Origin: Pseudomonadota bacterium
Lineage (GTDB): Bacteria > Pseudomonadota > Gammaproteobacteria > Arenicellales > Poriferihabitantaceae
Direction: 5' to 3'
DNA: 14,151 nucleotides
Assembly (NCBI GenBank): GCA_024226105.1
Contig: JAAELZ010000467.1
Coordinates: forward strand, 1 to 14,151
Part shown: piece by piece, positions 6,640 through 12,920 of the stretch
Position numbering within the stretch: the stretch's first letter is position 1
Layout: each line of letters starts with the position of its first letter
Notes under the pieces: generated by a model
The model's database searches: none
The model's input: only the letters and a program-made list of their open reading frames with translations
Told to the model about the DNA's origin: nothing
Made by a program: the position numbers and the translations under genes

Positions 6640-7806
6640 ATGCGTAGCGTAGCAATACTGGGCTCAACCGGGTCTATCGGCCTTAGCACACTGGACGTAA
6701 TACGGCTGCATTCCGGGTCCTTTCACGTTTTTGCTTTAAGTGCAAATGTGAATGTCGATGATTTGTTCGCGCAATGTATTGAGTTTGCGCCCGCGTATGC
6801 GGCGATGGCGGATGAAGGCAGCGCAATCAGCCTGAAATCCCGATTGCAACAGGCGGGTTCTAAAACACAGGTTCTACAAGGTGAAGCATCGAACAATTAC
6901 CTGGCAAGCCACGCCGAAGTAGATATCGTGGTGGCAGGCATTGTCGGTGCAATTGGCCTGTTGCCGACCCTGGCGGCGGTGCGCGCGGGAAAAACGATCC
7001 TGGTCGCAAACAAGGAACCCCTGGTGATGCTGGGTTCGGAAATTATGCTCGAAGCGCGTGATCATCAGGCTACCATCGTGCCGGTAGACAGCGAGCACAA
7101 TGCCATCTTTCAATGTATGCCCAAAGGTGGTGCCGGAGGTATGAAACAAAGTGGCATCGAAAAAATATTGCTTACGGGTTCGGGCGGGCCGTTCAGGGAA
7201 ACGGATGTAAATGATTTTGCCGCCATTACGCCGGCACAGGCCTGTGCTCACCCGAACTGGGAAATGGGGCGCAAGATTTCGGTTGATTCAGCCACCATGA
7301 TGAACAAGGGCCTGGAACTGATTGAAGCCTGTGCCCTTTTTGATGTGTCACCCGATTTCGTGCAGATAGTGGTGCATCCTCAAAGTATTATTCATTCGAT
7401 GGTGCAATATGTGGACGGGTCGATACTCGCACAAATGGGGGCCCCGGATATGCGCACACCGATTGCGCACGCCCTGGGATGGCCCAAACGCATTGAATCC
7501 GGAACAGAACGACTCGACCTGATCGAGTTGGCTCATTTTGATTTTCAGGCACCGGATGAGACTAAGTTCCCGGCTTTAAGGCTGGCGCGCGCGGCGGCAC
7601 AGGAAGGCGGCACACTGCCTGCGATACTCAATGCCGCCAACGAAGTTGCGGTAGAAGCGTTTTTGAGTGAGCGCATTGGCTTTGAACGAATTCCGGTTTT
7701 TATCGAATCTGCAATGGATAACATCGAGAGTAAACAGCAGCGCACACTTGAATCCGTACTCGAAGCGGATCAGTTAACGCGTACTTATGTAGAAAACCTT
7801 CTATAG
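6640..7806 (+). CDS. dxr: 1-deoxy-D-xylulose 5-phosphate reductoisomerase
   Basis: Second enzyme of the MEP isoprenoid pathway: rearranges and reduces DXP to 2-C-methyl-D-erythritol 4-phosphate with NADPH and a divalent metal. Seen are the NADPH-binding GSTGSIGLSTLDVI (residues 8-21), metal ligands D150 and E152 in PVDSEHNAIFQ, GSGGPFRE, HPNWEMGRKISVDSATMMNKG, and N222, K223 and E226 (matching E. coli N227, K228, E231 after a five-residue gap). The motif that is NKES in E. coli reads N124-K125-E126-P127 here, a local substitution beside a catalytic Lys. The length of 388 is normal. It follows cdsA by seven bases and supplies the pathway that feeds UppS. Confidence 0.98.
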   Translation: MRSVAILGSTGSIGLSTLDVIRLHSGSFHVFALSANVNVDDLFAQCIEFAPAYAAMADEGSAISLKSRLQQAGSKTQVLQGEASNNYLASHAEVDIVVAGIVGAIGLLPTLAAVRAGKTILVANKEPLVMLGSEIMLEARDHQATIVPVDSEHNAIFQCMPKGGAGGMKQSGIEKILLTGSGGPFRETDVNDFAAITPAQACAHPNWEMGRKISVDSATMMNKGLELIEACALFDVSPDFVQIVVHPQSIIHSMVQYVDGSILAQMGAPDMRTPIAHALGWPKRIESGTERLDLIELAHFDFQAPDETKFPALRLARAAAQEGGTLPAILNAANEVAVEAFLSERIGFERIPVFIESAMDNIESKQQRTLESVLEADQLTRTYVENLL

Positions 7807-7815
7807 GGTCTACTA

Positions 7816-8031
7816 ATGAGAGAAGTGCAGATTGTCAAAGAGCCGGTTGAGCTATACAAAATCCTCAAATTTGAAGGCCTGGCTTCCAGTGGCGGCGAAG
7901 CAAAATCCATTATCGCCGAAGGCCAGGTGCAACTTAATGGAGAAGTCGAAACCAGGAAACGGAAAAAAATCGTTTCAGGTGATATTATTGAGTTCGGGCA
8001 GGAAAAGCTCCTGATTAAAATGGTTGGATAA
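7816..8031 (+). CDS. ybcJ: YbcJ-like small S4-domain RNA-binding protein
   Basis: A 71-residue protein that is almost entirely one S4 RNA-binding domain: LYKILKFEGLASSGGEAKSI, then IAEGQVQLNGEVETRKRKKI and VSGDIIEF. This matches the size and pattern of E. coli YbcJ (LCDLLKLEGWSESGAQAK, IAEGQVKVDGAVETRKR), a family of unknown exact role presumed to bind structured RNA. The ATG is nine bases after the dxr stop, so it is most likely the last gene of the operon. No strong Shine-Dalgarno is visible and coupling to dxr is plausible. In most gammaproteobacteria rseP follows dxr; finding this gene instead is a local rearrangement or a cluster break. Confidence 0.88.
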   Translation: MREVQIVKEPVELYKILKFEGLASSGGEAKSIIAEGQVQLNGEVETRKRKKIVSGDIIEFGQEKLLIKMVG

Positions 8032-8038
8032 TTCTCTG

Positions 8039-8065
8039 CCATTGCAAGCGTAGCGCGGCAATCTA
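8039..8065. repeat. Short palindromic intergenic repeat at a convergent junction
   Basis: ATTGC (8041-8045) and GCAAT (8058-8062) form the outer arms, and GCG/CGC around a TAG loop forms an inner stem. The sequence GCAAGCGTAGCGCGGCAATC resembles a family of short palindromes found between genes in many bacterial genomes. It lies seven bases after the YbcJ-like stop and before the converging VF530 gene. It has no U-run; a bidirectional transcription-stop or RNA-protecting role is possible but not shown. Confidence 0.4.
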
Positions 8066-8108
8066 AATATTCTGGACATTTCGGCGGGTAAAACGATCAT
8101 CAGGGCCT

Positions 8109-8372
8109 TTACTTATTGCGACGTTTTTGCGCCTGGGCCCATGCATCGCCAGTCTGCCATGGGGTGGCCAGATAAAGCTCTTCAACCTTATCTCGAGCCC
8201 AGGGAGTTCTGCGTAAAAATTTGAGACTTGACGACAGCCCCGGGTCATGGGTGAAACATCTAATCCTGATGCGTCGACCCAGTTCCTCCCACCCGTATTT
8301 CTCTTCAAGCTGAGTGACCATCATTTTCAATGTTACGCCATGCAGCGGATCCCTGTTGTTTGATTCCGACAT
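8109..8372 (-). CDS. VF530 family (DUF2132) small DNA-binding protein
   Basis: An 87-residue protein matching the VF530/DUF2132 family: PLHGVTLKMMVTQLEEKYGWEELGRRI, then RIRCFTHDPGLSSSLKFLRRTPWARDKVEELYL. The family is named after a Vibrio fischeri protein of known fold and is annotated as DNA-binding; its cellular job is not established. The last ~17 residues (TGDAWAQAQKRRNK) are polar and basic. The ATG start gives seven residues before the conserved PLHG segment; the upstream Shine-Dalgarno is unclear. It is transcribed toward the dxr operon and downstream of the transporter gene with a gap of 294 bases, so it probably has its own promoter. Confidence 0.9.
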   Translation of the reverse strand: MSESNNRDPLHGVTLKMMVTQLEEKYGWEELGRRIRIRCFTHDPGLSSSLKFLRRTPWARDKVEELYLATPWQTGDAWAQAQKRRNK

Positions 8373-8399
8373 TTGATATGTTTAGCTGAGACTGTTTAC

Positions 8400-8435
8400 C
8401 GAGGCAATTATAAGCCTTTGTCAGGCGTTGCCTGG
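8400..8435 (-). promoter_or_regulatory. Candidate promoter of the VF530 gene with overlapping palindrome
   Basis: On the minus strand a perfect TATAAT (plus-strand ATTATA, 8407-8412) lies 34 bases before the start codon. At 17-base spacing the -35 position (8430-8435) reads CCAGGC, unlike consensus, and overlaps an inverted repeat CAGGC-GTT-GCCTG (8422-8434). A palindrome at the -35 region may be an activator or repressor site. The -10 is good and the rest is inference. Confidence 0.4.
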
Positions 8436-8666
8436 CTTCCGAATTCAGTCTTTAGTGTGGTTTCAACACCATATTAACCTTAAAGCCGACTTTTATGAGA
8501 GGGCATCGCAGAATTTCCCCTGTTTTTTACGATTGTACGTTGTCAGGCTGTTGCATCACCTGGAACTGGCTGTATGGCAGCGTTGGATGTGGAGAAATTC
8601 CTGGATCAACCTGGCTGAAGCCCCCTGATCGACTGAAAGATGCGCTCAGTAGCGAGCTTTGGATGG
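8436..8666. other. Spacer between transporter 3' end and VF530 promoter; nothing recognised
   Basis: No credible gene is seen on either strand. Plus-strand frames open here lack a ribosome binding site and match no family I know; one of them runs on into the antisense of the transporter. A small dyad, GCTC-AGTAGC-GAGC (8643-8656), lies just beyond the transporter stop and might serve as a weak transcription-stop structure on the minus strand, without a clear U-run. Confidence 0.4.
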
Positions 8667-10481
8667 CTATGCGTGTTTCGGATCACGATCAACATTGCCT
8701 TTACGTTCTTCATGCTGCTTTTTTGCTACAGCGGTTCGATAAGGGCAGTTTTTGGTGTTGTCGCAACGGTCGCATTTCAGATCAGTCCAGGCGTGCGCCA
8801 GGGCGTAGGTCAGGCGTGAAAAGAATCGATCTTCACCTATTTTATGAATTGCACCGGTATTACGCAGACTAATTCTGAACTGGCGCTTCATTCTGGCCAT
8901 TAGAATAATGACTCCGGCGGCTTCAAATCGCTCGCATAGTTGCGACAATACCATTTCGCCGGTCGCATCAAGCATATTAATGCCTTCAGCATCCAGGATT
9001 ATAAATTTGGCCTCGGGGTGATCGGTAAAAACTCGCATGAGTTTTGATTCGAAATACCCGGCGTTTGCATAGTACAGAGACATATTAAATCGTACCACGA
9101 CAATATTTTTGCAGACCTCTAATTCGGGGTGAAGTTTATAATCTCGAAAGGTAGCATCATGATATCGGCCCAAAACAGCAAAGCGCGGCCGCATGGTACG
9201 GTAAATAAACAAGGCCATGGAAAGAAATACACCCGCCAGAATTCCCTTGTCCAGGTGCGGTGCCATTGCCAGGGTTAAAACAAAGGTAACCACCGCAACA
9301 ATACCGTCGTGTTTTTCAGCCTTCCATGCATGAATTACCGGCTCGATTTTAACCAGACCGATTACCGCCATAATAATGACCGCAGCGAGGGTTGCCTGCG
9401 GCAGATGATAGAGTAGAGGGGTCAAAAACAGTAGTGTAATACCGACGATCCCACCCGTCACGATGGATGAAAACCCCGTGCGGGCCCCCACATCAATGTT
9501 AACCGCAGATCGAGAGAACGAACCAGACACCGGGTAGCCGCTGAACATCCCTGACACGACATTGGACAAACCCTGGCCCACAAGTTCCTGGTTGGCGTCC
9601 AGTCGTTGCCGGGTACGAACCGCCATTGCCTTGGCGATCGAAATTGCCTCCATAAAACCAATGAGCGCAATAACGATAGCGGATGTCGCCAGGCCCAATA
9701 CTACCTGAAGGTTAAACGGGGGGATGGAAAAACCGGGCAAACCTTTTGGAACGGATCCTACGACCGCCCCTCCTGCGTCGGCATAGCCGGTAAATTTGGA
9801 GATAAGAATCGTCGATACGACGGCAATCAATACCCCCGGCAACGCGGGCATCCATTTTTTTATGCTAATCATTAAAGCGATTGAAAAAACCGCAAATGCT
9901 AAAGTCGGCCAGTGCGTATTTTCCATTGCGGCTTGTAGCAACTTGTAGACCGTTTCGTAGTGATGTTCCTGTTTGAGCACACTAACGCCAAATAATTTGC
10001 CGAGCTGTGAGGTGGCGATAATAATGGCACCGGCATTGGTAAAGCCAATCACCACCGGGTGTGAGAGAAAATCAACCAACACGCCCAAACGTAATAACCC
10101 AAGAGATATCTGAAACAAACCCACCATTACGGCAAGTAAGGTTGCGAATATGAAAAACGCATTTGGGCCGGCATGCAATAGTGGTTGTAGCGCCGCCGCT
10201 GTCATCAGGGAAACCACCGCAACCGGTCCCGTCGCGAGCTGCCTGGAAGAGCCAAAAATAACGGCGACCATCGGCGGCAAAAAAGAGGCATACAAACCGT
10301 AATAAGCGGGTAATCCAGCCAGTTGGGCATAGGCCATTGATTGCGGTACCAGTACCATTGCAACGGTAACGCCCGCTAGCAAGTCAGCCTTAAGTGTTTC
10401 TACGTTCCGCAGTTCCTTGATCTGGTAAGCTGTCGGAACGAACATGCGCCGCACTCGTTGAAGCAGTTCGTTAAATGTCAT
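8667..10481 (-). CDS. SulP-family inorganic anion transporter with STAS domain
   Basis: Inner-membrane anion transporter of the SLC26/SulP family, whose members carry sulfate, bicarbonate or dicarboxylates; the substrate cannot be fixed from sequence. The 604 residues begin with a cytoplasmic segment, then LLAGVTVAMVLVPQSMAYAQ and LAGLPAYYGLYASFLPP, the family's first conserved block, and SSRQLATGPVAVVSLM. About 10-14 hydrophobic segments reach to residue ~430. A STAS domain (roughly 450-565) contains LDAEGINMLDATGE near residue 496. The tail has C570, C573 and C579 in CDRCDNTKNCPY and ends rich in charged residues. I chose the ATG at 10481 (MTFNELLQ), preceded by an AGAGA-like site eight bases upstream, over the upstream TTG at 10541, which would add 20 residues of unusual composition. 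No carbonic anhydrase or sulfur gene adjoins it. It is divergent from the rubrerythrin cassette. Confidence 0.92.
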   Translation of the reverse strand: MTFNELLQRVRRMFVPTAYQIKELRNVETLKADLLAGVTVAMVLVPQSMAYAQLAGLPAYYGLYASFLPPMVAVIFGSSRQLATGPVAVVSLMTAAALQPLLHAGPNAFFIFATLLAVMVGLFQISLGLLRLGVLVDFLSHPVVIGFTNAGAIIIATSQLGKLFGVSVLKQEHHYETVYKLLQAAMENTHWPTLAFAVFSIALMISIKKWMPALPGVLIAVVSTILISKFTGYADAGGAVVGSVPKGLPGFSIPPFNLQVVLGLATSAIVIALIGFMEAISIAKAMAVRTRQRLDANQELVGQGLSNVVSGMFSGYPVSGSFSRSAVNIDVGARTGFSSIVTGGIVGITLLFLTPLLYHLPQATLAAVIIMAVIGLVKIEPVIHAWKAEKHDGIVAVVTFVLTLAMAPHLDKGILAGVFLSMALFIYRTMRPRFAVLGRYHDATFRDYKLHPELEVCKNIVVVRFNMSLYYANAGYFESKLMRVFTDHPEAKFIILDAEGINMLDATGEMVLSQLCERFEAAGVIILMARMKRQFRISLRNTGAIHKIGEDRFFSRLTYALAHAWTDLKCDRCDNTKNCPYRTAVAKKQHEERKGNVDRDPKHA

Positions 10482-10930
10482 ATGGTCTGTCTCTAACTGA
10501 TTGTCCTCTGCCTGGGAAGGTCCGGTACAGAGCAACTGCAACCGATCAACTCAATCGGCTGCTCGACATAGTAGCATACTTACCCATGGCTGATATGTGA
10601 GCTCCGCGAATTGATTGCTAAAGATATCTGGCAAAGCTCGTGCTAAGTTCAATCGGTCGTTTTATCATTACAGGGTATTGATGTTTGATTGGCTATCTGA
10701 GCGGTAAACTTATTGTCTGGTTTTATGCCAGCATGCGTCTGCTGCAGCGTCGGGATAGAGTTGAGAATGCAGCTTACCCTGCGGATCTCTTCAGAGTGCA
10801 AAAATGAGAGGTTTTGTGACGCTTCATTGCGGGTATTAGCCAATGTAAATCAGCTGTGGTCGGAAGGTTTCCAGGTTTGCCATAGCAGCGAAGGATGCCC
10901 TAATGACGCCGTAACAAATAGCCATCTAAA
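10482..10930. other. Long divergent intergenic region; no gene recognised
   Basis: This is the larger part of the ~590-base gap between the divergent transporter and rubrerythrin genes. It is lower in GC than its surroundings. Two overlapping short open frames exist (10713-10991 plus, from TTG, and 10649-10843 minus). Neither has a convincing ribosome binding site or family resemblance, and the plus one is unusually rich in Ser, Cys and Asn. The gap may hold regulatory sites or a decayed gene. Confidence 0.4.
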
Positions 10931-10933
10931 TAA

Positions 10934-10954
10934 TGTATCGTTATCAAAGATACA
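10934..10954. promoter_or_regulatory. 21-bp palindrome upstream of rubrerythrin, candidate operator
   Basis: TGTATC (10934-10939) and GATACA (10949-10954) are perfect inverted arms, with two further symmetric T/A pairs (TT at 10941-10942 against AA at 10947-10948). It lies just upstream of a candidate -35. Size and position fit a dimeric regulator site, perhaps for an oxidative-stress or iron regulator, but it matches no specific consensus that I can confirm. Confidence 0.35.
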
Positions 10955-10959
10955 ATCAA

Positions 10960-10989
10960 TTGGATTATGTGAATCTTCTTTTGTATATT
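10960..10989 (+). promoter_or_regulatory. Candidate sigma-70 promoter of the rubrerythrin cassette
   Basis: The -35 candidate is TTGGAT (10960-10965, first three bases as consensus) and the -10 is TATATT (10984-10989, 5 of 6), with an 18-base spacer. Transcription would start near 10997, leaving a leader of about 75 bases. The upstream palindrome ends six bases before the -35. Inferred by sequence only. Confidence 0.35.
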
Positions 10990-11072
10990 GACCCTGTGCA
11001 CTGTATTTGTGCGCAACAGACATTCAGTCAGGCTGAATGAATTTGATCAAAATAATTATTTAGGAGTTTATT

Positions 11073-11489
11073 ATGTCTCTAAAAGGTTCAAAAACTGAGC
11101 AAAGTTTGAAGGACGCTTTTGCCGGAGAATCTCAGGCAAACCGTCGTTATCTTTATTTCGCAGCGAAGGCCGATGTAGAAGGTTACAACGATGTGGCAGC
11201 GGTATTCCGCTCGACGGCTGAGGGTGAAACTGGCCACGCGCACGGGCATCTTGAGTATCTCGAAGAGTGTGGTGATCCGGCCACTGGCATGCCTTTCGGC
11301 GCAAGTGATCTTAACCTTAAAACAGCTATCGAAGGTGAGACTCACGAATATACGGATATGTATCCCGGTATGGCGAAAACGGCTCGTGAAGAGGGTTTTG
11401 ATGAAATCGCGGACTGGTTTGAGACACTGGCTAAGGCGGAGCGTTCACACGCCAACCGTTTCCAGAAAGCGCTGGATGAGATGGACTAA
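11073..11489 (+). CDS. Rubrerythrin-family di-iron protein lacking the rubredoxin domain
   Basis: Ferritin-like four-helix di-iron protein; rubrerythrins reduce hydrogen peroxide in the cytoplasm. All expected iron ligands are visible: E19 (GESQANRRYLYFA), E52 and H55 (EGETGHAHGH), E89 and E92 (EGETHEYTDMY), E123 and H126 (AERSHANRF). At 138 residues it lacks the C-terminal rubredoxin Cys4 domain that feeds electrons in classical rubrerythrin; its single Cys is C66. It would therefore need a separate electron donor, and the next gene encodes an Fe-S protein. AGGAG (11062-11066) lies six bases before the ATG, the best ribosome binding site in the cassette, which suggests high expression. It is the first gene of a probable three-gene operon. 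Confidence 0.95.
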   Translation: MSLKGSKTEQSLKDAFAGESQANRRYLYFAAKADVEGYNDVAAVFRSTAEGETGHAHGHLEYLEECGDPATGMPFGASDLNLKTAIEGETHEYTDMYPGMAKTAREEGFDEIADWFETLAKAERSHANRFQKALDEMD

Positions 11490-11507
11490 GGGTTCAGGTG
11501 CGTGGTT

Positions 11508-11543
11508 CGCAGGTCAACCCGGGTTAGCCCGGGCAGACCTGCG
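11508..11543 (+). terminator. Strong intercistronic hairpin after rubrerythrin (attenuator or RNA-stability element)
   Basis: CGCAGGTC (11508-11515) pairs with GACCTGCG (11536-11543). After a 2x2 internal loop, CCCGGG (11518-11523) pairs with CCCGGG (11528-11533) around a TTAG loop, giving 14 G/C-rich pairs in all. The hairpin begins 19 bases after the rubrerythrin stop and ends 37 bases before the next ATG. The following bases (GCTTACATTTATG) are only mildly T rich, so it is better seen as a partial terminator or a 3' RNA protector that raises rubrerythrin output over the genes downstream. Confidence 0.6.
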
Positions 11544-11580
11544 GCTTACATTTATGCCCCAATTACTTCGGAATTAAAAA

Positions 11581-12909
11581 ATGAAAGAAGGCAACCTGAG
11601 TGCGCCGACCCGGCATCCGTTGGACTGGACATCAGAATCATTTTACGCTGAAACAGCATTATTTGATGAGTTGGAGCGCGTATTCGATCTCTGTCATGGG
11701 TGTCGCCGTTGTGTGAGCCTGTGTCAGTCTTTCCCCAGCCTGTTTGATCTGGTGGATGAATCGCCGACTCTTGAAGTGGATGGGATAGATAAAAAAGATT
11801 ACTGGCAGGTCGTGGATCATTGCTATTTGTGCGACTTGTGTTACATGACAAAATGCCCCTATACGCCACCGCATGAGTGGAATATTGATTTTCCGCATCT
11901 GATGCTGCGTGCCAAAGCGGTGAAGTATAAAAATGGGCAGACGAAAACCCGCGATAAGCTGATTAGCAATACCGATACTATCGGCAAACTGGCCAGCATA
12001 CCGGTTGTGGTGAATACCGTTAATGCAGTGAATAATAATGGTGCGACACGAAAGTTTCTGTCCAAAACGCTGGGTATTCATGAAGATGCAAAAATTCCGG
12101 AGTACCACGCCAAAACGCTACGTAAAACATATAAAGACCTGATTGGCCGGGAGGCGGACAGTACAACAGCGGGTGAATATACTACGGGCAAAGTAACACT
12201 TTTTACCACCTGCTATGGCAACTACAATGAACCTCAGGCGGTAGATGACCTGGTTCGTGTATTGCAACACAACAGTATTGAAGTGTCATTGCTTAATAAA
12301 GAACAGTGCTGTGGCATGCCCAGACTGGAACTGGGTGATCTCGAATCAGTCAAAAAAGCGAAAGAAGCCAATATTCCGGAGATGGTACGCAAAATCGATG
12401 CGGGATGGGACATTATTGCACCGGTTCCTTCCTGTGTGTTGATGTTTAAGCAGGAATTACCCCTGATGTTTCCCGATGATGTAGATGTGCAGAAGGTTAA
12501 AGCGGCAATCTATGATCCGTTTGAATACTTAATGCTGCGTTACAAAGAGGAATTGATGAATACCGATTTCAAACAGTCCCTGGGAAAGGTGATGATTCAT
12601 TCCGCCTGCCACCAGCGGGTGCAAAATATGGGGCCGAAAACCCGTCAGCTACTGAGCCTGGTTCCCGATACTGAAGTTTCAACTGTGGATCGTTGTTCCG
12701 GGCATGATGGTACCTATGCGCTGAAGAAAGAATTTCACGAGGCATCGGTGAAAATCTGTCGACCGGTGGTAAATAAGGTGAAACAGGGCGAAGTTGATTA
12801 CTACGGTAGTGATTGCCCGATGGCGGGAAAACATATTGAGAACGTGATGGGCACCGGTTTTGAAACCGTGCATCCGATCAGCATGCTGCGTAAAGCCTAC
12901 GCAATCTAG
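11581..12909 (+). CDS. GlpC/HdrD-like Fe-S protein with two 4Fe-4S motifs and CCG domains
   Basis: A 442-residue protein related to heterodisulfide-reductase HdrD and the GlpC subunit of anaerobic glycerol-3-phosphate dehydrogenase, families that pass electrons. An N-terminal ferredoxin-like region has C38, C41, C44, C48 and then C81, C84, C87, C92 (CYLCDLCYMTKCP), enough for two clusters. The first CCG-like domain has C211, C243-C244-G and C285 (VPSC in place of CxxC). The second is degenerate: C343, C372-S-G and C412. No signal peptide or membrane segment is seen, so it is probably soluble or peripherally attached. Only a weak ribosome binding site precedes the ATG. Its place between rubrerythrin and DUF3501 suggests a redox partner of the rubrerythrin; it is not a glycerol-3-phosphate dehydrogenase operon, since glpA and glpB are absent. 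The specific reaction is unknown. Confidence 0.87.
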   Translation: MKEGNLSAPTRHPLDWTSESFYAETALFDELERVFDLCHGCRRCVSLCQSFPSLFDLVDESPTLEVDGIDKKDYWQVVDHCYLCDLCYMTKCPYTPPHEWNIDFPHLMLRAKAVKYKNGQTKTRDKLISNTDTIGKLASIPVVVNTVNAVNNNGATRKFLSKTLGIHEDAKIPEYHAKTLRKTYKDLIGREADSTTAGEYTTGKVTLFTTCYGNYNEPQAVDDLVRVLQHNSIEVSLLNKEQCCGMPRLELGDLESVKKAKEANIPEMVRKIDAGWDIIAPVPSCVLMFKQELPLMFPDDVDVQKVKAAIYDPFEYLMLRYKEELMNTDFKQSLGKVMIHSACHQRVQNMGPKTRQLLSLVPDTEVSTVDRCSGHDGTYALKKEFHEASVKICRPVVNKVKQGEVDYYGSDCPMAGKHIENVMGTGFETVHPISMLRKAYAI

Positions 12910-12920
12910 AGAGTAAAACA

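Noticed and set aside
8495..8872. 125-residue plus-strand open frame
   Set aside because: Its 3' half is antisense to the transporter tail, no ribosome binding site, and its Cys/Trp-rich sequence fits no family I know.
10482..10541. Longer transporter start at the upstream TTG (10541)
   Set aside because: Would add 20 residues with no resemblance to SulP N-termini, while the ATG at 10481 has a plausible ribosome binding site.
10649..10843. 64-residue minus-strand open frame in the same spacer
   Set aside because: Low complexity of conserved features, no recognisable family, and it overlaps the other equally weak frame; treated as chance.
10713..10991. 92-residue plus-strand open frame between transporter and rubrerythrin
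   Set aside because: Starts with TTG, has no ribosome binding site at good spacing, odd Cys/Ser/Asn-rich composition, no family resemblance, and overlaps the candidate promoter and palindrome of the rubrerythrin cassette.
11044..11051. TTGATCAA as an FNR/CRP-type half site
   Set aside because: The spacing of a full TTGAT-N4-ATCAA site is not present and it lies downstream of the candidate promoter.
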